NCBI GenBank assembly: GCA_024362935.1
Contig: JANCRA010000120.1
Location: 1,371,501-1,435,500, forward strand
DNA length: 64,000 nucleotides
Source: Setophaga petechia
Taxonomy: Eukaryota; Chordata; Aves; Passeriformes; Parulidae
Direction: 5' to 3'
Below are positions 22,501 through 33,848 of the stretch, one piece after another. A model generated the notes under the pieces. It was not told the DNA's origin. It did no database searches and saw only the letters and a list, made by a program, of their open reading frames with translations. Position 1 is the stretch's first letter; every line of letters starts with the position of its first letter. A program made the position numbers and the translations under genes.

Positions 22501-24299
22501 TTAGCAGCCTGCAAAGTGCTAGAAAACAGTACTTTCCCACTCTCTTGCCTTTCCCTTCACATTAATACTTGAAAGGAAGGCATCTTAGACAACTTTCTTT
22601 TTCTTGTGTCAAAAAACTCTGCAGCCCTCTCTGCATTATCTACAACACGATGGAAGTTGTTTAGTGAGCAGGAAGGTTTTCTCCTTGCGGGACATAGTGA
22701 AAAAGGTATTTGCTTAGATGTAGGTGACAAGAAACACTTACTGCCGTGCACTGAACAGCTAATTGCTACACAGAACTGGGATTGTTTTAGCAGCTCTCAA
22801 AGTGCTAGAAAACAGTACTTTCCCACTCTCTTGCCTTTCCCTTCACATTAATACTTGAAAGGAAGGCATCTTAGACAACTTTCTTTTTCTTGTGTCAAAA
22901 AACTCTGCAGCCCTCTCTGCAACATCTACAACACGATGGAAGTTGTTTAGTGAGCAGGAAGGTTTTTTTCCTTGCGAGACATAGTGAAAAAGCTTTTTCC
23001 TTAGATGTAGGTAAAAAGAAACACTTACTGCAGTGCACTGAACACCTAACTGCTACAGAGCACTAGGACTGTGTTAGCAGCTTGCAAAGTGCTAGAAAAC
23101 AGTACTTTCCCACTCTCTTGCCTTTCCCTTCACATTAATACTTGAAAGGAAGGCGTCTTAGACAACTTTCTTTTACATTTTGCAAAACACACTGCAGCCC
23201 TCTGTGCAACTTCTAGAACACGATAGGAAATGTTTAGTGAGCAAGAAGGTTTTCTCCTTGCGAGATATAGTGAAAAAGCATTTGCTTAGATGTAGGTGAC
23301 AAGAAACCCTTACTCCAGCGCAGTGACAAGTTAATTGGTACACAGGACTGGGATTGTGTTAGCAGCTCTCAAAGTGATAGAAAACAGTACTTTCCCACTC
23401 TCTTGCCTTTCCCTTCACATTAATACTTGAAAGGAAGGCATCTTAGACAACTTTCTTTTTCTTGTGTCAAAAAACTCTGCAGCCCTCTCTGCAACATCTA
23501 CTACACGATGGAAGTTGTTTAGTGAGCAGGAAGGTTTTCTCCTTGCGAGACATAGTGAAAAAGCTATTTGCTTAGATGTAGGTGACAAGAAACACTTACT
23601 GCAGTGCACTGAACAGCTAACTGCTACACAGCACTAGTACTGTGTTAGCAGCTTGCAAAGTGCTAGAAAACAGTACTTTCCCACTCTCTTGCCTTTCCCT
23701 TCACATTAATACTTGAAAGGAAGGCATCTTAGACAACTTTCTTTTTCTTGTGTCAAAAAACTCTGCAGCCCTCTGTGCAACATCTACAACACGATGGAAG
23801 TTGTTTAGTGAGCAGGAAGGTTTTCTCCTTGCGAGACATAGTGAAAAAGCTATTTGCTTAGATGTAGGTGACAAGAAACACTTACTGCAGTGCACTGAAC
23901 AGCTAATTGCTACACAGAACTGGGATTGTGTTAGCAGCTTGCAAAGTGCTAGAAAACAGTACCTTCCCACTCTCTTGCCTTTCCCTTCACATTAATACTT
24001 GAAAGGAAGGCGTCTTAGACAACTTTCTTTTTCTTGTTACAGAACACACTGCAGCCCTCTGTGCAACTTCTAGAACACGATAGGAAATGTTTAGTGAGCA
24101 GGAAGGTTTTCTCCTTGCGAGACATAGTGAAAAAGCATTTGCTTAGATATAGGTGACAAGAAACCCTTACTCCAGTGCAGTGACAAGTTAATTGGTACAC
24201 AGCACTGGGATTGTGTTAGCAGCCTGCAAAGTGCTAGAAAACAGTACTTTCCCACTCTCTTGCCTTTCCCTTCACATTAATACTTGAAAGGAAGGCGTC
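19569..24299 (+). repeat. HOR unit 5, canonical 16-mer (4,731 bp)
   Basis: The d-block is 19569-21155. The monomer order is the same as in unit 4. It is one base shorter because the b1 monomer near 21768-21775 reads GCAGCCTCTGTG where the other copies have GCAGCCTTCTGTG. Private variants include AGTCGATGG in d3 (shared with the unit at 40583) and GTATAGTGAG near 22088 in place of GTTTAGTGAG. Confidence 0.92.
20853..21049 (+). promoter_or_regulatory. CpG-rich promoter-like segment, copy 5
   Basis: It has the majority allele. ETS-like core at 20908-20915 and E2F-like site at 20977-20986. It lies in a canonical 16-mer. Confidence 0.55.
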
Positions 24300-25550
24300 T
24301 TAGACAACTTTCTTTTTCTTGCTGGAAAACATTCTGCAGCCCTCTGTGCAACCTGTACAGCACGATGGAAGTTGTTTAATGAGCAGGAACATTTTCTCCT
24401 AGTGAGAGATAGTGAAAAAGCTTTTTGCTTAGATGTAGGTTACCACAGGCAGTTACTGCAGTGCACTGCAAAGCTAATAGATGCACAACACTGGGATTGT
24501 GTGCCCAGCTTGCAAAGTGATAGGAAACAGTACCTTTCCACTCTTCCTGCTTTTTCCATGCACATTACTATTCGAATGGAAAGAATTTTAGACAACTTTC
24601 TTTGGCTTCTTGCAAAACACTCTGCACACCTGCCTGCAATCTCTAGAAGTCGATGGGAGATATTTTCTGAACTGGCTCAGTTTCTCTTTGCAAGACATGG
24701 GGAAAAAGCAATTTGCTTAGATATAGGTGAAAAGAGGCACCTACTACAGTGCACTGCAAGCTAATTGCTGCACAACACGCAGATTGTGTAAGCAGGTTGC
24801 AAACTGATAGAAAACAGTACCTCTCCCTTCTCCTGCCTTTTCTATTCACATTTCTATTTGAATGCAAGGCGTTTTAGACAACTTTCTTTTGCTTCTTGCA
24901 AAACACTCTGCACACCTGCCTGCAATCTCTAGAACTCGATGGGAGATGTTTTCTGAACTGGCTCAGTTTCTCCTTGCGAGACATGGGGAAAAAGCAATTT
25001 GCTTAGATGCAGGTGAAAAGAGGCACCTACTAGAGTGCACTGAAAAACTAATTGCTGCACAACTCTGGGATTGTGTAAGCAGCTTACAAACAGATAGAAA
25101 ACAGCACCTTTCCACTCTCCTGCCTTTTCCATTCGCATTACTATTCGAATGGCAGCAGTTTTGGACAACTTTCTTTTGCTTCTTGCAAAACACTCTGCAC
25201 ACCTCCGTGCAACTTCTAGAAAAAATGAGAGTTGTTTTCTGAACTGGTACAGTTTCTCCTGAAGAGACATAATGCAAACGCTATTGGCTTAGATGTAGTA
25301 ACAATAGGCAATTATTACAGTGCACTGCAAAGTCAATCGTAGTAGAACACTGGGATTGTGTGTCCAGCTTGCAAACTGGTAGAAAACAGTACCGATCCGC
25401 TCTCCTGCATTTTCCCTTTCCAGGAACATTCGAATTGATGGCTTTTTTGGACAAGTTACTTTTTCTTGTTGCAAAACACGCTGCAGAGCTGCCTGCAACC
25501 TCTAGAGCACGATGGGAGGTTTTTTGTGAACAGACACAGTTTCTCCTGGC

Positions 25551-25555
25551 GAGAC
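25551..25555 (+). other. Deletion junction (42 bp lost between GAGAC repeats)
   Basis: All nine other d5 copies have 42 bp between GAGAC in TGGCGAGACATAATG and GAGAC in GGAGACGCTAAAG. Here a single GAGAC joins the two outer flanks. This is the expected product of slippage or microhomology repair between 5-bp direct repeats. Confidence 0.9.
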
Positions 25556-25738
25556 GCTAAAGACCAGGAGACGGAGCACTGTGCCTTTAAGCGCCGCTTC
25601 CGGGTGTCTCTCGGCCGTAGCTGTTCTCCGGAGCACGCCGCGATCGGCGTAACGACACCAGATTCTTCGCGCCAAGAAGCGTCTTCTCCTTCTCCGGGAA
25701 ACAGAGACTGCGGCAGCTTCTGAACGGCGAACTAGGAA
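25556..25738 (+). promoter_or_regulatory. CpG-rich promoter-like segment, copy 6 (left edge deleted)
   Basis: The 42 bp between two GAGAC repeats are missing, so GAGACGCTAAAG follows TCCTGGC directly. This removes the left junction but leaves the ETS-like core (25597-25604), dyad and E2F-like site (25666-25675). It has the majority allele inside the segment, although the preceding d4 carries CCGATCCG, otherwise seen with the minority allele. Confidence 0.55.
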
Positions 25739-28417
25739 GCGGCACAAAACTGGGATTGGGTAAGCAGCTTTCAAAGTGATAGAAAACAGTACTTTCCCAC
25801 TCTTTTGCCTTTCCCTTCACATTAATACTTGAAAGGAAGGCGTCTTAGACAACTTTCTTTTACATTTTGCAAAACACACTGCAGTCCTCTGTGCAACTTC
25901 TAGAGCACGATACGAGATGTTTAGTGAGCAGGAAGGTTTTCTCCTTGCGAGACAGAGTGAAAAAGCTATTTGGTCAGATGTAGGTATCAAGAAACACTTA
26001 CTGCCGTGCACTGACAAGCTAATTGCTACACAGCACTGCGATTGTGTTAGCAGCCTGCAAAGTGCTAGAAAACAGTACTTTCCCACTCTCTTGCCTTTCC
26101 CTTCACATTAATACTTGAAAGGAAGGCATCTTAGACAACTTTCTTTTTCTTGTGTCAAAAAACTCTGCAGCCTTCTCTGCAACATCTACATCACGATGGA
26201 ATTTGTTTAGTGAGCAGGAAGGTTTTCTCCTTGCGGGACATAGTGAAAAAGCTTTTGGCTTAGATGTTGGTGACAAGAAACACTTACTGCAGTGCACTGA
26301 ACAGCTAACTGCTACACAGCACTAGGACTGTGTTAGCAGCTTGCAAAGTGCTAGAAAACAGTACTTTCCCACTCTCTTGCCTTTCCCTTCACATTAATAC
26401 TTGAAAGGAAGGCGTCTTAGACAACTTTCTTTTTCTTGTTACAGAACACACTGCAGCCTTCTGTGCAACTTCTAGAACACGATAGGAGATGTTTAGTGAG
26501 CAAGAAGGTTTTCTCCTTGCGAGACATAGTGAAAAAGCTATTTGCTTAGATGTAGGTGACAAGAAACACTTACTGCAGTGCACTGAAAAGCTAACTGCTA
26601 CACAGCACTGAGATTGTGTTAGCAGCCTGCAAAGTGCTAGAAAACAGTACTTTCCCACTCTCTTGCCTTTCCCTTCACATTAATACTTGAAAGGAAGGCA
26701 TCTTAGACAACTTTCTTTTTCTTGTGTCAAAAAACTCTGCAGCCCTCTCTGCAACATCTACTACACGATGGAAGTTGTTTAGTGAGCAGGAAGGTTTTCT
26801 TCTTGCGAGACATAGTGAAAAAGCTATTTGCTTAGATGTAGGTGACAAGAAACACTTACTTCAGTGCACTGAAAAGCTAACTGCTCCACAGCACTAGTAC
26901 TGTGTTAGCAGCTTGCAAAGTGCTAGAAAACAGTACTTTCCCACTCTCTTGCCTTTCCCTTCACATTAATACTTGAAAGGAAGGCGTCTTAGACAACTTT
27001 GTTTTACATTTTGCAAAACACACTGCAGCCCTCTGTGCAACTTCTACAACACGATGGAAGTTGTTTAGTGAGCAGCAACGTTTTCCCCTTGCGAGACAAA
27101 GTGAAAAAGCTATTTGCTCAGATGTAGGTATCAAGAAACACTTACTGCCGTGCACTGACAAGCTAATTGCTACACAGCACTGCGATTGTGTTAGCAGCTT
27201 GCAAAGTGCTAGAAAACAGTACTTTCCCACTCTCTTGCCTTTCCCTTCACATTAATACTTGAAAGGAAGGCGTCTTAGACAACTTTCTTTTACATTTTGC
27301 AAAACACACTGCAGCCCTCTGTGCAACTTCTAGAACACGATGGAAGTTGTTTAGTGAGCAGCAACGTTTTCCCCTTGCGAGACAAAGTGAAAAAGCTATT
27401 TGCTCAGATGTAGGTGACAAGAAACACTTACTGCAGTGCAGTGACAAGTTAATTGGTACACAGCACTGGGATTGTGTTAGCAGCTCTCAAAGTGCTAGAA
27501 AACAGTACTTTCCCACTCTCTTGCCTTTCCCTTCACATTAATACTTGAAAGGAAGGCGTCTTAGACAACTTTCTTTTACATTTTGCAAAACACACTGCAG
27601 CCCTCTGTGCAACTTCTAGAACACGATAGGAAATGTTTAGTGAGCAAGAAGGTTTTCTCCTTGCGAGATATAGTGAAAAAGCATTTGCTTAGATATAGGT
27701 GACAAGAAACCCTTACTCCAGTGCAGTGACAAGTTAATTGGTACACAGCACTGGGATTGTGTTAGCAGCCTGCAAAGTGCTGGAAAACAGTACTTTCCCA
27801 TGCTCTTGCCTTTCCCTTCACATTAATACTTGAAAGGAAGGCGTCTTAGACAACTTTCTTTTTCTTGTTTCAAAAATCTCTGCAGCCCTCTCTGCAACAT
27901 CTACAACACGATGGAAGTTGTTTAGTGCGCAGGAAGGTTTTCTCCTTGCGAGACATTGTGAAAAAGCTATTTGCTTAGATGTAGGTGACAAGAAACACTT
28001 ACTGCAGTGCACTGAACAGCTAATTGCTACACAGCACTGGGATTGTGTTAGCAGCTCTCAAAGTGCTAGAAAACAGTACTTTCCCACTCTCTTGCCTTTC
28101 CCTTCACATTAATACTTGAAAGGAAGGCGTCTTAGACAACTTTCTTTTTCTTGTGTCAAAACACACTGCAGCCCTCTGTGCAACTTATTGAACACGATAG
28201 GAAATGTTTAGTGAGCAGGAAGGTTTTCTCCTTGCGAGACATAGTGAAAAAGCTATTTGCTTAGATGGAGGTGACAAGAAACCCTTACTGCAATGCAGTG
28301 ACAAGTTAATTGGTACACAGCACTGGGATTGTGTTAGCAGCTCTCAAAGTGCTAGAAAACAGTACTTTCCCACTCTCTTGCCTTTCCCTTCACATTAATA
28401 CTTGAAAGGAAGGCATC

Positions 28418-28703
28418 TTAGACAACTTTCTTTTTCTTGTGTCAAAAAACTCTGCAGCCCTCTCTGCAACATCTACTACACGATGGAAGTTGTTTAGTGA
28501 GCAGCAACGTTTTCCCCTTGCGAGACAAAGTGAAAAAGCTATTTGCTCAGATGTAGGTATCAAGAAACACTTACTGCAGTGCACTGAACAGCTAACTGCT
28601 ACACAGCACTAGGACTGTGTTAGCAGCTTGCAAAGTGCTAGAAAACAGTACTTTCCCACTCTCTTGCCTTTCCCTTCACATTAATACTTGAAAGGAAGGC
28701 GTC
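28418..28703 (+). repeat. Chimeric monomer at an 8-mer duplication junction
   Basis: The left part is a2-like (GAGCAGCAACG; GTAGGTATCAAG). From about 28,575 it switches to an a1-like right end (CTGCAGTGCACTGAACAGC; GCACTAGGACTGTG), followed by a second b1 monomer. It is the boundary between the two copies of the 2,287-bp duplication and the place where similarity to 45.3-49.6 kb ends. Confidence 0.75.
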
Positions 28704-29847
28704 TTAGACAACTTTCTTTTTCTTGTTACAGAACACACTGCAGCCTTCTGTGCAACTTCTAGAACACGATAGGAGATGTTTAGTGAGCAAGAAGGTTTTC
28801 TCCTTGCGAGACATAGTGAAAAAGCTATTTGCTTAGATGTAGGTGACAAGAAACACTTACTGCAGTGCACTGAAAAGCTAACTGCTACACAGCACTGAGA
28901 TTGTGTTAGCAGCCTGCAAAGTGCTAGAAAACAGTACTTTCCCACTCTCTTGCCTTTCCCTTCACATTAATACTTGAAAGGAAGGCATCTTAGACAACTT
29001 TCTTTTTCTTGTGTCAAAAAACTCTGCAGCCCTCTCTGCAACATCTACTACACGATGGAAGTTGTTTAGTGAGCAGGAAGGTTTTCTTCTTGCGAGACAT
29101 AGTGAAAAAGCTATTTGCTTAGATGTAGGTGACAAGAAACACTTACTTCAGTGCACTGAAAAGCTAACTGCTCCACAGCACTAGTACTGTGTTAGCAGCT
29201 TGCAAAGTGCTAGAAAACAGTACTTTCCCACTCTCTTGCCTTTCCCTTCACATTAATACTTGAAAGGAAGGCGTCTTAGACAACTTTGTTTTACATTTTG
29301 CAAAACACACTGCAGCCCTCTGTGCAACTTCTACAACACGATGGAAGTTGTTTAGTGAGCAGCAACGTTTTCCCCTTGCGAGACAAAGTGAAAAAGCTAT
29401 TTGCTCAGATGTAGGTATCAAGAAACACTTACTGCCGTGCACTGACAAGCTAATTGCTACACAGCACTGCGATTGTGTTAGCAGCTTGCAAAGTGCTAGA
29501 AAACAGTACTTTCCCACTCTCTTGCCTTTCCCTTCACATTAATACTTGAAAGGAAGGCGTCTTAGACAACTTTCTTTTACATTTTGCAAAACACACTGCA
29601 GCCCTCTGTGCAACTTCTACAACACGATGGAAGTTGTTTAGTGAGCAGCAACGTTTTCCCCTTGCGAGACAAAGTGAAAAAGCTATTTGCTCAGATGTAG
29701 GTGACAAGAAACACTTACTGCAGTGCAGTGACAAGTTAATTGGTACACAGCACTGGGATTGTGTTAGCAGCTCTCAAAGTGCTAGAAAACAGTACTTTCC
29801 CACTCTCTTGCCTTTCCCTTCACATTAATACTTGAAAGGAAGGCGTC

Positions 29848-30132
29848 TTAGACAACTTTCTTTTACATTTTGCAAAACACACTGCAGCCCTCTGTGCAAC
29901 TTCTAGAACACGATAGGAAATGTTTAGTGAGCAAGAAGGTTTTCTCCTTGCGAGATATAGTGAAAAAGCATTTGCTTAGATATAGGTGACAAGAAACACT
30001 TACTGCAGTGCACTGAACAGCTAATTGCTACACAGCACTGGGATTGTGTTAGCAGCTCTCAAAGTGCTAGAAAACAGTACTTTCCCACTCTCTTGCCTTT
30101 CCCTTCACATTAATACTTGAAAGGAAGGCGTC
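29848..30132 (+). repeat. Chimeric monomer at a one-monomer deletion
   Basis: Up to about 29,990 this monomer matches the one at 27561 (c left end, GATATAGTG, GATATAGGTGACAAG). After that it matches the next monomer at 27846 (CACTTACTGCAGTGCACTGAACAGC). Compared with the first copy of the 8-mer, one monomer length has been lost within the shared GTGACAAGAAAC, changing the offset from 2,287 to 2,001 bp. Confidence 0.8.
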
Positions 30133-33100
30133 TTAGACAACTTTCTTTTTCTTGTGTCAAAACACACTGCAGCCCTCTGTGCAACTTATTGAACACGATA
30201 GGAAATGTTTAGTGAGCAGGAAGGTTTTCTCCTTGCGAGACATAGTGAAAAAGCTATTTGCTTAGATGGAGGTGACAAGAAACCCTTACTGCAATGCAGT
30301 GACAAGTTAATTGGTACACAGCACTGGGATTGTGTTAGCAGCTCTCAAAGTGCTAGAAAACAGTACTTTCCCACTCTCTTGCCTTTCCCTTCACATTAAT
30401 ACTTGAAAGGAAGGCATCTTAGACAACTTTCTTTTTCTTGTGTCAAAAAACTCTGCAGCCCTCTCTGCAACATCTACTACACGATGGAAGTTGTTTAGTG
30501 AGCAGCAACGTTTTCCCCTTGCGAGACAAAGTGAAAAAGCTATTTGCTCAGATGTAGGTATCAAGAAACACTTACTGCCGTGCACTGACAAGCTAATTGC
30601 TACACAGCACTGCGATTGTGTTAGCAGCTTGCAAAGTGCTAGAAAAGAGTACTTTCCCACTCTCTTGCCTTTCCCTTCACATTAATACTTGAAAGGAAGG
30701 CGTCTTAGACAACTTTCTTTTTCTTGTTACAGAACACACAGCAGCCCTCTGTTCAACTTCTAGAACACGATAGGAGATGTTTAGTGAGCAAGAAGGTGTT
30801 CTCCTTGGGAGACATAGTGAAAAAGCTATTTGCTTAGATGTAGGTGACAAGAAACACTTACTGCAGTGCACTGAAAAGCTAACTGCTACACAGCACTGCG
30901 ATTGTGTTAGCAGCCTGCAAAGTGCTAGAAAACAGTACTTTCCCACTCTCTTGCCTTTCCCTTCACATTAATACTTGAAAGGAAGGCATCTTAGACAACT
31001 TTCTTTTTCTTGTGTCAAAAAACTCTGCAGCCCTCTCTGCATTATCTACAACACGATGGAAGTTGTTTAGTGAGCAGGAAGGTTTTCTCCTTGCGGGACA
31101 TAGTGAAAAAGGTATTTGCTTAGATGTAGGTGACAAGAAACACTTACTGCCGTGCACTGAACAGCTAATTGCTACACAGAACTGGGATTGTGTTAGCAGC
31201 TTGCAAAGTGCTAGAAAACAGTACTTTCCCACTCTCTTGCCTTTCCCTTCACATTAATACTTGAAAGGAAGGCATCTTAGACAACTTTCTTTTTCTTGTG
31301 TCAAAAAACTCTGCAGCTCTCTCTGCAACATCTACAACACGATGGAAGTTGTTTAGTGAGCAGGAAGGTTTTTTTCCTTGCGAGACATAGTGAAAAAGCT
31401 TTTTCCTTAGATGTAGGTAAAAAGAAACACTTACTGCAGTGCACTGAACACCTAACTGCTACAGAGCACTAGGACTGTGTTAGCAGCTTGCAAAGTGCTA
31501 GAAAACAGTACTTTCCCACTCTCTTGCCTTTCCCTTCACATTAATACTTGAAAGGAAGGCGTCTTAGACAACTTTCTTTTACATTTTGCAAAACACACTG
31601 CAGCCCTCTGTGCAACTTCTACAACACGATGGAAGTTGTTTAGTGAGCAGCAACGTTTTCCCCTTGCGAGCAAATGAAAAAGCTATTTGCTCAGATGTAG
31701 GTATCAAGAAACACTTACTGCCGTGCACTGACAAGCTAATTGCTACACAGCACTGCGATTGTGTTAGCAGCTTGCAAAGTGCTAGAAAACAGTACTTTCC
31801 CACTCTCTTGCCTTTCCCTTCACATTAATACTTGAAAGGAAGGCGTCTTAGACAACTTTCTTTTTCTTGTTACAGAACACACAGCAGCCCTCTGTTCAAC
31901 TTCTAGAACACGATAGGAGATGTTTAGTGAGCAAGAAGGTGTTCTCCTTGGGAGACATAGTGAAAAAGCTATTTGCTTAGATGTAGGTGACAAGAAACAC
32001 TTACTGCAGTGCACTGAAAAGCTAACTGCTACACAGCACTGCGATTGTGTTAGCAGCCTGCAAAGTGCTAGAAAACAGTACTTTCCCACTCTCTTGCCTT
32101 TCCCTTCACATTAATACTTGAAAGGAAGGCATCTTAGACAACTTTCTTTTTCTTGTGTCAAAAAACTCTGCAGCCCTCTCTGCATTATCTACAACACGAT
32201 GGAAGTTGTTTAGTGAGCAGGAAGGTTTTCTCCTTGCGGGACATAGTGAAAAAGGTATTTGCTTAGATGTAGGTGACAAGAAACACTTACTGCCGTGCAC
32301 TGAACAGCTAATTGCTACACAGAACTGGGATTGTTTTAGCAGCTCTCAAAGTGCTAGAAAACAGTACTTTCCCACTCTCTTGCCTTTCCCTTCACATTAA
32401 TACTTGAAAGGAAGGCATCTTAGACAACTTTCTTTTTCTTGTGTCAAAAAACTCTGCAGCCCTCTCTGCAACATCTACAACACGATGGAAGTTGTTTAGT
32501 GAGCAGGAAGGTTTTTTTCCTTGCGAGACATAGTGAAAAAGCTTTTTCCTTAGATGTAGGTAAAAAGAAACACTTACTGCAGTGCACTGAACACCTAACT
32601 GCTACAGAGCACTGGGATTGTGTTAGCAGCTTGCAAAGTGCTAGAAAACAGTACTTTCCCACTCTCTTGCCTTTCCCTTCACATTAATACTTGAAAGGAA
32701 GGCGTCTTAGACAACTTTCTTTTACATTTTGCAAAACACACTGCAGCCCTCTGTGCAACTTCTAGAACACGATAGGAAATGTTTAGTGAGCAAGAAGGTT
32801 TTCTCCTTGCGAGATATAGTGAAAAAGCATTTGCTTAGATGTAGGTGACAAGAAACCCTTACTCCAGTGCAGTGACAAGTTAATTTGTACACAGGACTGG
32901 GATTGTGTTAGCAGCTCTCAAAGTGATAGAAAACAGTACTTTCCCACTCTCTTGCCTTTCCCTTCACATTAATACTTGAAAGGAAGGCATCTTAGACAAC
33001 TTTCTTTTTCTTGTGTCAAAAAACTCTGCAGCCCTCTCTGCAACATCTACTACACGATGGAAGTTGTTTAGTGAGCAGGAAGGTTTTCTCCTTGCGAGAC

Positions 33101-33848
33101 ATAGTGAAAAAGCTATTTGCTTAGATGTAGGTGACAAGAAACACTTACTGCAGTGCACTGAACAGCTAACTGCTACACAGCACTAGTACTGTGTTAGCAG
33201 CTTGCAAAGTGCTAGAAAACAGTACTTTCCCACTCTCTTGCCTTTCCCTTCACATTAATACTTGAAAGGAAGGCATCTTAGACAACTTTCTTTTTCTTGT
33301 GTCAAAAAACTCTGCAGCCCTCTGTGCAACATCTACAACACGATGGAAGTTGTTTAGTGAGCAGGAAGGTTTTCTCCTTGCGAGACATAGTGAAAAAGCT
33401 ATTTGCTTAGATGTAGGTGACAAGAAACACTTACTGCAGTGCACTGAACAGCTAATTGCTACACAGAACTGGGATTGTGTTAGCAGCTTGCAAAGTGCTA
33501 GAAAACAGTACCTTCCCACTCTCTTGCCTTTCCCTTCACATTAATACTTGAAAGGAAGGCGTCTTAGACAACTTTCTTTTTCTTGTTACAGAACACACTG
33601 CAGCCCTCTGTGCAACTTCTAGAACACGATAGGAAATGTTTAGTGAGCAGGAAGGTTTTCTCCTTGCGAGACATAGTGAAAAAGCATTTGCTTAGATATA
33701 GGTGACAAGAAACCCTTACTCCAGTGCAGTGACAAGTTAATTGGTACACAGCACTGGGATTGTGTTAGCAGCCTGCAAAGTGCTAGAAAACAGTACTTTC
33801 CCACTCTCTTGCCTTTCCCTTCACATTAATACTTGAAAGGAAGGCGTC

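Larger units (their letters stand above)
24300..33848 (+). repeat. HOR unit 6, expanded 33-mer (9,549 bp)
   Basis: The d-block is 24300-25844, shortened by a 42-bp deletion in d5. After c1, a1, b1 and an a variant, two c monomers and further a-like and c-like variants appear, and this stretch is duplicated once with an 8-monomer (2,287-bp) step. From about 30.4 kb the order a2, b2, a3, a4', c, b2, a3, a4, c2, a5, a6, b3 returns towards canonical, with b2-a3-a4 present twice. The portion 24300 to ~28,570 is shared with the start of unit 9. Confidence 0.88.
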
